From assembly GCF_910592395.1 (NCBI RefSeq), contig NC_088308.1, positions 24,507,501 to 24,567,500 of the forward strand: a stretch of DNA of 60,000 nucleotides, in the 5' to 3' direction. A program made the position numbers and the translations under genes. Positions 48,901-60,000 of this stretch are shown piece by piece. Each line of letters starts with the position of its first letter. Within the stretch, counting starts at the first letter, position 1. The DNA is from Lineus longissimus (lineage: Eukaryota > Nemertea > Pilidiophora > Heteronemertea > Lineidae). Below the pieces are notes generated by a model. The model worked only from the letters and a program-made list of their open reading frames with translations. It did not search any database and was not told the DNA's origin.

Positions 48901-51680
48901 ACCACATGTAGAAGTTTCAAAAGGTTTCCAAGTTAAAGAAATTCATGTAACATATTGATATCAGGATTTCCTTGTAAAAAAGCCTCAACTTAGGCTATAT
49001 TTGAAATACAGAGAAGCACTTTATGAGACTGATCTGATTGTCAGGCAAGTATAAAGCATGTTGTCATGTCATGAAGACTATCACAGAAGGATTCAAGGGT
49101 TGCTCTCTATTACGTTTATCGCCGTCACGTACGTATCCGAGAGGATGAAAGATATCTTGAGAGAGGAAATCCAAATGTTTCTCAAGAGGTTTACGCTTAC
49201 GTTTCATCCAGATCTTTCTAATGACAGCCATTTTTATAACGACCTTCAGAAGAACATTGTACACATTTTATATTGGCTAACCATTCTTAAGGAACAACCT
49301 GTTGGGTTTCTTGGCTATTCTTCCTGCCCATTGCGTGTTGGCTGTCACAGGTGCCACAAGCTTCTCAAATGTCATGGATACTGCTGTGCCAGTATCCAAT
49401 ACAAGTAACGTCGGCTCTCACATGGTTGATGTTTAGTATTTTTGCACCTCCGTAGTTAGTCGCCTTAAAGGCAAAGGACACTTACATGAACCGTGACTAC
49501 CGCCTTGGTCATGTTTAAGAGAAATCAGGCAAAGGGTGATCTCATCATCATATTTTCTATATGCGTTGATGAAATAAGTACTCATGGTGAGTTTGCGTTG
49601 ATGATGAAAACGATGAACAGGTCTTAGGATAAGATCAATTTAACCAAGGACAAGAATGAGCCTCCAGTGTATAAATGTAAATATATATGACACTCTGAGA
49701 ATGTAGCATATGGGCCATAGAACCAGACGCTTGTCTTAGCATTGCCGGCTAGTCTCAAACCAATCGTATCCAGTTCCCAGTCTGAGACATCCGCGACTAA
49801 AAATTTGTTCAAGCAAATTAAGTTTCAAAGCGCCAATGCAACGATTCCTCCAGTGTGACATGATGAAATTGAATTTATCAGCCAAGAAAAAGATGCAAAA
49901 TGTGTTTCCTTTGATACGGGCATGCTGAAGGGATTTTTTAATCCCTGATTATATAAATGAGTTTAATCTGCTTTCAGCTTGCTGTGATTACACTTTAACT
50001 GAATTAAAAATCAATGTGCCCATCCTGAGGCACAATGAGGACACAAAATAAAGGCTTTTGTGGTTAATTTGATTGATGTCTCTTAAACACTTATCAAAAA
50101 CAGACAGAAGGGTTTTCCCTTCTTGCATCTTCTTAGGCAATGCCATACAGTTAGTCTCTGCAAGTTATTAGCCAACCACAAGCCTCCTGCATGAAAAATA
50201 GAAACAAAGATTCCACGAGTCGCTTGAATTGAAAGATCAACGAGAGAAGCAAATGAAATCGACACGACCGAAATATTGATTGATGGCATCATCAAAACAT
50301 TTTCATGTGATCGAGCATCGCAAATGCAAATTGGTGAAGATTTGACCTGGAGCGGTGAGTGGCAAAGAAATCTATTGAGCCGTATAGCTTATCTATGCGG
50401 CGGTATAGATTTGATTCACAGAGATAGTGCAAAGAAGATGAACTCAGCATCATGCATAATAGGAATTTTCGGAAAACATCAGCAAAATATATTTTCTCGA
50501 AGTCATGGAAACTGTTGGTGGAAACCAACGTAATATACTACGGTCCAATTCCATCTCAGCCTGAATATGTTTCTAAGGGTACAGCAATCAGGCAAGGGTA
50601 CTTCACTCAAAACACTGGCCATTGTCAACACCAATGTCACACCTGCACCATATTTACAAAATAATCAGAAACAAAATCAAATTATCCAGCAAATGATTGA
50701 TTTATGGTAATGATTGATCGGCTAACAGTGTTTGCAATTGTTTGCCAACCCTAAGCATCAAACCCACACCTAGCCATCTGTAAATTTATCTGTTTTCCAT
50801 GGCAGTTGGCGGAGACACTGGGTCAACATGGTGTCCTTGTGTAAATGTGACCTCTCAAGATAGACAAATTAATACAAGAAAAGAAAAGAAAAGAATACCC
50901 TTTCAGGCAGAGGCTGCCTGAAACGTGCTTCAGATATGACTGTGAAATTAGGCGAGATGCATGATAAAAACTAAACCAGGAGAAAAAAACAGCCTCCAGC
51001 CTCGCTGTTGTAGAAAAGGAGCAGACTGTGTTGGTTTTGACATGACCAGGAAAGGCTTTTGGATCGTGAGCTGGAATCCTTAACTATGCTGGCATGCTCC
51101 AATATAATCCACTGGTCGACAAATTGCCTAGTATAGCCCATCCTCTTGCAAACAGGGCATTGAGGGAGTAAGCATGTATCGAGTGAAATGGCCTGATATT
51201 GTCAGGATGTGTATAGCCTCATAAAATTTTGATATCAGGCATCAGTTATCTTTTGAACTGGAAGAAAATCTGGGAAGAGTTCTGCTGCTGACTAAAAAAT
51301 TGCAATAACGAACTACTACCACCTCTCACAGCAAGAGCCCAAGAGCATCATTCAGCATGGCATAAGCAGGCAATAACATGAAGTGATGGTGTTGATGATG
51401 ACGATTTATCACAGTGACACCAATATAGCTGTCAGCATAACCGCAATGATAGGAAATTATGATGTGTGGCTCATTAATCATTCAAATCGATGACAATTTT
51501 CGTAAACATGGCTGACTAATAAGCCAGTAGATTCCAATATAGAACAATTGAGTTGGTATTAGCCTCCTCTGAAGTAGCAGAATGTGAAACTATCAAGCAG
51601 GTAATTCTCTGAAGAAGCAGCGCTACAGAAAAATGTCCAGTGGTCGCTGGATATTGGCGACCTGATGTGATACTCAGGCT

Positions 51681-51955
51681 AGCAAATTAAGTCTAATTGC
51701 CATGATTTTGAAGAAAATTGCTGGATTGACAGATGCCACCAAATCCAGCATCAGTTGAGTTGATGCATACAGACAACAATTCAAGGAACAAATCTCTTGT
51801 CAACACCCTTTGCACTCAAACACACCAAACAAAAAGTGGCCCAAGTTCCTGCAGCATACAAATTTGCCAAGAAAGTAATCTGATGAGATGCTGCTTGGCA
51901 AATTAAGTCAGGCGTGCCGTGATTTAGAAGTAACCGTAGGATTGACGGATGCCAA
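51681..51955. repeat. Diverged direct duplication, about 216 bp apart
   Basis: GCAAATTAAGTC...GATTT...GGATTGACAGATGCCA at about 51682-51738 recurs as GCAAATTAAGTC...GATTT...GGATTGACGGATGCCA at about 51898-51954. The intervening DNA has no clear content. Confidence 0.6.
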
Positions 51956-52079
51956 CAAAAAGCGAGTATTAGCAGAGTGGATGTGCACACCAAATATTCC
52001 TTTGTCTGTTTGCAATAACAATTGGATTGGCAAGTCAAAGGTCACGAACATGATCAAAAGGAAAGCTTGAGCCAATGTT

Positions 52080-52226
52080 CCAGTCGTCTGGGTACCGGGG
52101 TGGTCGTGTTACCGGGGGCCTTGAAATGGTAATTAGAGAGGAAACCATTTAGGACCGGCGATTCTTGGTCGTCATAGCGGGGTGGTCGCATAAACCACGC
52201 TGGTCGTCGGCCGGGCTTCCACTGTA
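52080..52226 (-). repeat. MITE-like element ending TTCCACTGTA
   Basis: Internal GGTACCGGGGTGGTCGTGTT and GCGGGGTGGTCGCATAAACC are near-duplicates of each other. The right end GGCTTCCACTGTA is the inverted form of the TACAGTGGAA end seen at 44428. The left end is not clear. No coding capacity. Confidence 0.55.
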
Positions 52227-55200
52227 GTTTGTTAACGGTTAATAAATCAGATTTTGGTGTTTTCCAATAACATCCAAGAGCATCATAATAAAAACACCCA
52301 AGATTACATCTTCCACTCCTCAATGAGTTTTGAAGTAAAATTGCTAAAGACTTGGAGATCAACTGAGATGTCTAACAGTTGGAGCTGCACTTCCCATCCA
52401 TTAAAAGCAATTAACTTCACAGAGTGGGATGACTTGGGGGAATTGGGTTCTACGACATCAGTTGCTAATCTTGAGAAATTTGACAGTGGTTGTCAGTATC
52501 AAAATGGATTGGATCTTTATCTGATATTCTTGAATGAACCATAAAAACTATTCAAGCTGATATCACCTATCATTTGAAACTAGGAATACAGGCCGAGGTC
52601 AAGGTCAATGAAGGTCTTTCTCTATAAGTCAAGGTCACTGTTTGTACCTGTTTTTTCTACTTTGTCACATAGTCAATTGCTAACAGACAATATGGCCCTG
52701 AAGTTAAGTTTGAAGTGTCATTAACTCGCAATCTGAACATCACCAACATGATACCTGAACTAACATGAATTCAAGTCCTATCGCGAGTGACCTTGGGCGA
52801 GCCAGACTGAACTTCCATTCTCAAATTTCTCTCAAAAACTTGTTAGAATATTGGCCGCCACTTGCCTTACTACTAATCTTACCCACACTAATCGCTTGAT
52901 GCATTGCCTCTCATTTCCTGCACCAAATAATTCTCATCAACAAATGAATAAACAGCTGTGTTGATAAGGCTTGAGTGCTGTTGATTTAGAATACCTCATT
53001 GACTGTAGTTCTCCTTCATAATGAATAAATCTGAATGTTTTACTGCTTCAAGGAGGAAGAAGTTGACTTGTTTGTGATAAATCAGCCTCTTGAGAGGGTA
53101 GGGTATCTCTCTAATAATCTGAATGGACCATGTACCAGTTTATTGTTGGGACCAGTTCCTAGAATCCTTTTGAATATGGAAATGTCAGTGATGAAAGTCT
53201 TGAAATCACCTAGCAGGTTGGCAAACAGTCATTCTCAGAGGCTTTACAGTTGGTTTAAGTTTACATTAGTGTTATTTTCTGACAGGGATGAACGTATTTC
53301 AAAGAGAATACTCATGCGAGAAAATAAGCAACATGCTCAAGACATGAGTACCTGTAGCACCTAATTTTTGAAGATGGGAAGGTTACTGGAAACTCCTGAG
53401 TATATTTCCCAATCTACTTCTCAATGACAACATCACGTAGTATAGCACTTGCTTGGGTCGAGTACAACAAGGATTTAGTGTTGATTATGACAAAGGATTA
53501 CTTTGTGAGACATGACAGGTGTTGGTGATAATAGAGAAGGAATGAACTAATGAAATATCAAGAACCTCCTTAATCATGTGCGGGTGTGTGCTTAGATGCG
53601 ATAAGGCCACTTGGTAGGGTTGGGCTCATGTCTCGTTAGAACTGCAGAAATATCAGTCAGGTCTATCAAGCTTGTCGCCACATTCGACAAGGTTACTGTC
53701 AATGAAGTCATGAAGTCATGCTGTCAGAACCACCACATGTTGTTGATCATGATTTATAGACTCTAAGGATTTGAAAGTTGGGAATTAAGGGTTGAAATGT
53801 TCTTAGCAGGGACTCATGAAAACTTGAATAGAAACACTCATGGTTGATCTCAGATCGGTTTTTTAAAACGGGTGAAATAGACTTGTGCAAAAGGAAGAAA
53901 TCTGATCAAATCATGAATCTGGCAAGAATCTGATATCCCAAGCAAATCAGTGCACAGACTCCGATACTGTCTTTAGTCATGCCGCTGTCCTGCAGTCAAT
54001 ATGCAATAATTCTGATTGAGCCATGTTCTAGCAAAAAGTACAGCATCCCTATGATGATGTACAATTTGTCCAGTACAACTTCTTTTTCATTTTCCGTGAC
54101 CATCTTCGAGGTGTGCAGTTTTTGCAGCAGAACACAAATTCATATGATTGCAGAAGACTTTTTATGTGTGGGATGATTGATGGAAAAAGTGTATGCATGC
54201 AACTGGAAGATGGTTTGGCTAAACAAGATTCTACTCTTTCGCTCCAGTTTATTTTGCCCAAACAAATATCACAAGACACGATACGAAGGAGCCACGCAAT
54301 GAAATCTTCTCCATTAAATACAGAGTGAGACTTGAATTTACATATTGGGTCTCAGATCATACAGACTTAAGACAAGTGTGCAACCTTCTAGCATGTTACT
54401 TCATCAGTCTTCTTGTCAGTTTGATCAATGGCCATGATTGAACATCCTTAATACAGACTGATCGCCGGAACAATATGAGACACTGACAAACATTAAACTG
54501 GTTTCAGATGACGTACAGCTGTTATATGTGAGCTCATTAGCCCAGCACTTCCAATACTAATCCTGGAAACTCAGAGTTGCCAATTTACCTCTGGTGACCA
54601 GGTCACAACAATTTGGCCCCTGCAATTAGACAATCATGGAATAGGACAGTATTTTTGTGATTAATGGGTTAAAGATATATAGGCTGACATTTCAAGCTTC
54701 TGAAGAAACTAGAACCCAATATTATGAGATAAATGTACAGCGTGAAATTGAATAATCAAAAGAATAAAATTTGATTTACTAAAGCAGTACATTCTTGTCA
54801 CGAATAAGAAAACCTGCTCACCTCAGGGGTATATTTATTACCAACCGTTCTGTAGTGCGGCTGTTTTTCTTCTTCCTGAACACTGCAACTGTGTTCGAAT
54901 CGAATTACCCTTAATCATGGGTGTTATTTTCCTGGTGTAAAAGCTGTTTTAAATATGGCTGCTAATTGGTGAGATATTGCAAGTGAAGCGGTAAATTCCC
55001 GAGGCGGGAATTGACGTGAGCATTCCAATGGGTCGATATCAATACACTGTCAACATCATGCAACTAAAGGAAAAACTTTCTAGTAGGCAAGAGATTTCAA
55101 CTTCAGGTATCTCAGGAGACGTAAATGGCCATCTCAACGAATGAGCTTTCATTCCAAATAATATGAGGTTTATTTTCAAGGTCAGATATGATGCTAAAAG

Positions 55201-56064
55201 AGATCATGTAATGGGAATCCATTTCTTTTTCCTCTTCTTTCTCTACAAGGCTGTCATGTGTATCACTGTTGTTTTTAGCAAGACACAAGATATAGATTTG
55301 CATAAATGCAACCGACGCTTGTGACGTCTGGTAGAACAGACCATATGTCAAAACAGACATCTCTTGTATTTACGTCATGCAAATCATTTATTGGCCAAGT
55401 GACAATGACTTTAGCTGATTTCATTCCGAGAGTTTTAGTCCACTACATTCATCTACATGTATATCTAATTTTTAGTATAGTATGGAAAAAATACAATAAT
55501 GTAAATGCAAACACTGTACAGAAAAAGATTGTTCATAGACCTTTTCCAGTTCTAAAGCACCAGCACCTCATTTTACAGAGATAGACCTTCAGGAAATTGT
55601 CATGACACATAGAGATCTTAAGAGTCACTCATTTGTAATGAGTGCTAGACCCCTGAGCTTCAAGACTTCAAACAAGGCACACTTTTTTATCTTGCCAGGT
55701 TTATAGCCCTGATTTCTTTTATCTTTGCAACAAATTGGTTCAACCTGAGCCATAGGCAACTTCATAGAGAATTTTTCAATATTTCACTGATCTGTTATGA
55801 TTTTTTGCTATCTGGTTTATGTTCAACTGAGGTCATGGATGAACAATACCTATGGCTCTGGAACCTCCATGACCATCTCTGTACTTGTTCCTGGTTTTCC
55901 CAATCAGTAGCACTAGATAATGACATAACTGCACAAACAGCATAAATCACAGTGTCTTCTCTCATCGAGAGACCAATCGAGGAAGTAATGACCCAGTAAC
56001 CTTTTGGGGTCAAGACGCAACAGCACAAGCAAAGAACCAAATTGGTTTCTAAGCCACAACCAGA

Positions 56065-56750
56065 GCAATCAGCCTCTGAAGCAATCAGGCATGAATTGTG
56101 GAATCAAAGTGACAGCCGACCGTCAGCGATGAATAATAGAAAAGGAGGAAGATAGTGCTGAGTGGAGATCAGCAGAGCTATTAGCAGACAGTCTCCTTAG
56201 AATGAGGCCACTGCAAGCAGTGTCAAAGTCTGATGAAAGTTATTATCAGCAAAGCTACAACCAGAGTTTGAATCTATCGAGATTGGCAAAGAGCACTTTG
56301 GATACTCATCAAACTCATTGTCAAAACCCTATTGGATTTTTTGCCGGGGGTATGAAGTCCACTATATGCCACTGTTCCAAGCCTCAAACTTGTTCTGAAG
56401 AGTCAGGAATTTCAGTTCCTTGAAAGTCAGGTTGGTTCATCAAACCCGTGCCCTGATTGCATGGTAGCCAGCAGTCTTAATCACTAGGCTATGATTATGA
56501 TGTTCACATTGGATTAATGAGGGGGTTAAGATGCCAATGACAAGATCTGCACGAAGCATCTCCCAAGAATCTTCCAAGTATCAACCAGGTAGCAGAGGGT
56601 AATCAGCCAGCGAGTATGTAAAGCATGAATCTGGAAATCAAAGCGACAGCAGAACGCCATCAGTGAGGCAAGGGAGATAAATATTAGAAAAGGAGGAAGA
56701 GGGTCCTGAGTGATGGCTCAGGAGGGCTATTACCTTACAGTCTCATATGA
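56065..56750. repeat. Diverged duplication at about 545-bp spacing
   Basis: Segments 56065-56200 and 56595-56750 share AATCAGCC, GCATGAAT, AATCAAAG(T/C)GACAGC, a TAGAAAAGGAGGAAGA block and CAGTCTC in the same order. The tRNA-like piece at 56438-56497 lies between the copies. Confidence 0.6.
56438..56497 (-). repeat. tRNA-derived SINE-like fragment
   Basis: The minus strand has CATAGCCTAGTGATTAAGAC (A-box-like) and then CACGGGTTTGATG (B-box-like), the layout of a tRNA-like SINE head. It sits between two copies of a longer duplicated segment. Confidence 0.45.
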
Positions 56751-57179
56751 TAGATCACTAGACTGTTAGGTTTGAAGGACCGATAACGGCTGAGAAAAGT
56801 GTTATAGAGCAAAATTGACTTAGCTTGTAAAACAGCCACGCTGCTGTCTTCAAATGTAACAACAACCACAAAATTACATGAGCTGGCTACCCTGCCCTAA
56901 TGATACAAGCCTTCCTCCTAAATCTCCTTCATCCAAACGTCCCAAGGGAAAAAATCACGTGTCAGCATCAGAAAACTAATCTCCAATTTCCGACGCAATA
57001 GAGCTATTGCAGTGATAAATACCGACATACCAGAATACAGCCCGAGCTCTGTGATAATCAAGTCCAATTCACAATGTGACATATTATTTCTAGAGCCATC
57101 ATTAACTTCACCAGCCAGCCATTAATGCAATTCATGGAGGAGAACCTCACTAATTTTGAAGTGATTACCGATTGTCAAT

Positions 57180-57550
57180 ATGATTCTACCCTTGCCATTT
57201 AGTTGGGTGACGTATCCAATAATGTTACAGGATGGATGTGAGATTTAGGGACCAATGGGGTGATTTGTTTTAAAGTGCAATAGAATCACATCACGTTCAG
57301 TATGAAAGATCGTAAGGCTACTTGTTTTGGTACAACCTTCTCCAATAACAGAAAGGATGCTAATACAATTTTATGCCCGCCATTTAGTTTGGCGCTGTCT
57401 CCAATCAGGATGTTACAGGATGGATGTGGGAATAAAGGACCAATGGGGTAGTTTGTTTCAAGGGAGTCATTCACATCCTGTTTTGTTTAAGCATATATGA
57501 AAGATTCTATGGACCTTTGTTATGGTATATTGTTTTTCTGGGAATAAAGG
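57180..57550. repeat. Tandem duplication, unit about 185 bp
   Basis: GCCATTTAGTT...ATGTTACAGGATGGATGTG...GGACCAATGGGGT occurs at about 57194 and again at about 57379. The TATGAAAGAT block that follows is repeated as well (about 57300 and 57496). Two adjacent, moderately diverged copies. Confidence 0.75.
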
Positions 57551-59039
57551 CGTAAATTTTGATCATCAAGTGTGATCAAGGAGTGCAAATATTCGGAGCC
57601 CGCTTCAGAATCTGCCAATAGCTATGAAGACACAAGATGTTTGATCATCATCTTTCATTGTTGGTTCAGCAAACAGAGATCTCTGCTGACAGTGAAAGAG
57701 CGTAAAGAAAGACCAACAGGTCAAATATTTATCATCGGCTAATTTGAATTCAAAGAAGATGCGTACATTTTATAGTTGATGGTTTCTACAGGGAATGTTA
57801 GCAAGATTTCCAATAAATGATTGGTTGGTGGAGGGATAACACTTCATGAGCTATACTCATCAGAAATGTCGGGAAATCAGCAAAATAAATAATCAAAAAG
57901 AATAATTTGCATCATTCACTCTCCCCCCAATATGAGTGGCATTTCTTACCATCCAGACTAAGACAATGCAACCAAGTGCAAGTGACCGACCGTGGATTGA
58001 TAGATCAAACTGCCACAGAAATCCCATATCTCCATCTATTCATTACTTTAGTACGCCATCCTTACTGTGTGTGAAGCCTAGCATGGTATTTTCAGACATA
58101 TCAGGGCTTATATTCCCATTTTCGCCACGCTATTCTTGCATTCTGCCTGAGTGTTGAGCCCTATTCCTGCTGAAATAAGGATGGATAGCCCAGAATACTT
58201 ACCCGCCAATTTGGTGTAATGGATCACATATGGTCAAATCACATACTGGCTCACATAAAACACTCATCACAGAGAAAGAGACCAGAGGGTCAAGAGATCA
58301 ATAACAGAACCAATAATACCTCGGCCAACTGAGACGCCAGCAAAGAAGTGCCGGCCAATCAATTCCATACGAGAATTCAACAACACCATGTAAGCAGACA
58401 AAGTGGAAACGAAAGATTAACTCAGCATTATTGAGATTCAGCCGAAGTGTTGGTTCGAAAAATCTCTGCATGTCCTGGTGAAAGGAACAATTATCAGTAT
58501 TGATTCAGAGTAAATATTCTCAAGACTGCAACGGCTGACAAGCGGGAAGCAATTAGAATTCAAGAGGGTGGCTGCCAAGGTCATTTGATGAGTTGAAATA
58601 AGGTCAGCAGCAGAATTGACAGGGTACAATGATCATTTGCCCTTGACCTGTGACCTGAATGACCTTGAACCAAAAAAGCTCCAGAATGAGTTCCAATATT
58701 TTCATCACGTCTGAGACCATTTGCATACTTTTGTAGAGTTTTTTTCACACAGATATGAGGTTCGGGGCATTGTATTTTGCTGTTATCAAATAGAGCTTTA
58801 CACAAGTCTTTATCACCTATGCCCCCTTGAGTCAAGAATTTAAAGGTTGGTCTCTTGGATGTTGAATGCAGGCTCCTTAATATCCCTCAATCCGACTATC
58901 TCACAAATCGGTGAGAGGTCTTCAGAGAGAGCCAAGTATCGCCTAAAGCAAACATCAATAAAATAACAAGGACCCAATAGGATCGGTGAGATGGTTGCCA
59001 ATAATATAAAGGTTTATCAATTCCTGCCCTTGTCATTCC

Positions 59040-59515
59040 CTAAGATGAAATCAATGAGCAAATCACAATTGATTTTCTGCATATTCCTAGTTTGAAGACA
59101 ACAGCAGCCAAAGGCACAGCTCGTCGAGAAGATGATTTCTGTCGCAATGGCAAGCCACCAAGGTAAACTCGTCCTTGTTGTATTATTAGAGAAAGAGCCC
59201 TAATTGTTCTTGCTACTCTTTTCACAGGTCCTTAGTTATAGACCCTGTCCTGGTTGCCCGCTGACCTCGTTCATTTTGTGCAGATTTGAATGCTGTGCAT
59301 GATATTCAGAAAAATAGTCATAATGTGTGACGGCAATGCCAATTCTCATCCGGTGCACACATGAATAAATCAGTCACAAGGAGCCAATACAGAAATTCCA
59401 GAACTCTCTCCCCAGAATATCCGCCAAAGATAGGATCATTGGGCAATTTGCAATTGATTTTTGTGCTTGTTTCTTGTTCTGAGATGCAAGCAGCCAATGG
59501 GTAAGTTCATCGTTA
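59040..59515. repeat. Diverged repeated segment, about 380 bp apart
   Basis: Segments near 59045-59130 and 59430-59512 share a CAATTGATTTT core, followed by GACAACAGCAGCCAA/GATGCAAGCAGCCAA and a nearby GTTCATCG/GCTCGTCG. Similarity is modest. Confidence 0.4.
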
Positions 59516-60000
59516 CTGCTGACCAAAAAACTTGATGACACTGGATATCTCACTGTCTGAAGTGGCCATTCAAACAAAGAGAAAGTCAGACTGTAGTTGT
59601 TTAAATGAATGGTCGGGACTACATCAGAGCTGATTAGAGGTAGAAGTCAAAGTGATCTTTACTGGCAGAAAGACATTAACCATCTACATCGTAAGCAAAG
59701 TAAATCAACATGACCATTTCTCCCATGGCAAGGACGTCCACTTAAAGTGATGAGCATGTTTTAGCTTGAGGGTGACAGCATCGAACTGAAAGGTCACAAT
59801 GTCAATATCAAAGGTCATGGATAATTCAGGTGAGAAAAAATTGGAGGCCCGTATTAATTTCCGAAATGGGCATTCCACAGCCTATTTTCCGATCATGGAC
59901 TCATCATGGATGGAGACGCTGAGCTATGCGCTGGAACCCAAGGGTTATGAAAAGTTGATGATCTGACATGTGGCATGCTATTGATCGATGTTGCCCCTGC

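Larger units (their letters stand above)
46018..60000. other. Upstream DNA with no convincing gene
   Basis: This 14-kb stretch holds scattered ORFs of 60-125 codons without family resemblance or paired splice sites. Local duplications are at 51.7-51.95, 56.06-56.75, 57.18-57.55 and 59.04-59.5 kb, with a SINE-like piece at 56.44 kb and a MITE-like piece at 52.08 kb. It may contain the channel's promoter and 5' UTR exons, which cannot be recognised from sequence alone. Confidence 0.6.

Noticed and set aside
49058-49408. Plus-strand ORF of 116 codons
   Set aside because: No domain, no splice context and no conserved pattern; within chance expectation.

Overview
The window is animal nuclear DNA. 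Genes are split into many exons with GT-AG introns, there are no bacterial-style operons, and the long introns carry short interspersed repeats. All identifications rest on reading translations and on my knowledge of the families. The short words TAGGCCTA and TACATGTA recur in non-coding DNA, and the cation channel looks like the invertebrate CNGL/CNG-beta type. I infer a marine invertebrate, perhaps an echinoderm or related deuterostome; the species call is inference.

Three protein-coding genes can be reconstructed, each with reading phase kept across every intron. (1) At the left edge, on the minus strand (1979 down to 28, running off the window), is a partial gene for a Myb/SANT-like DNA-binding protein of the NAIF1/MSANTD kind. 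(2) Head to head with it, on the plus strand (2351-14240), is a complete 25-exon gene for a 1663-residue NWD1/NWD2-like protein: an N-terminal DUF4062 domain, a NACHT P-loop NTPase, a helical region and a C-terminal WD40 domain. (3) Tail to tail with it, on the minus strand (45981 down to 16917), is a complete 18-exon gene for a 1008-residue cyclic-nucleotide-gated channel subunit. It has six membrane segments, a pore with lysine where CNGA channels have glutamate, a C-linker, a complete cyclic-nucleotide-binding domain, and a tail with three tandem copies of a consensus protein kinase A site.

Layout: 1-2000 SANT gene; 1980-2350 probable shared promoter region; 2351-14240 NWD gene; 14241-16916 convergent 3' regions containing a degenerate minisatellite; 16917-24232 the channel body in 15 compact exons; 24233-36028 an 11.8-kb intron; 36029-36560 two N-terminal exons; 36561-45830 a 9.3-kb intron; 45831-45981 the first coding exon; 46018-60000 upstream DNA in which I find no convincing gene, only duplicated segments and small repeats. 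The three genes are neighbours but have no evident shared pathway.

I do not see a clearly undescribed biological system. The points most worth checking are the lysine pore, the tandem phosphosite module, the short repeats with inverted ends, a 51-bp array with alternating monomer types, and an isolated signal-peptide-like exon inside the channel's largest intron.
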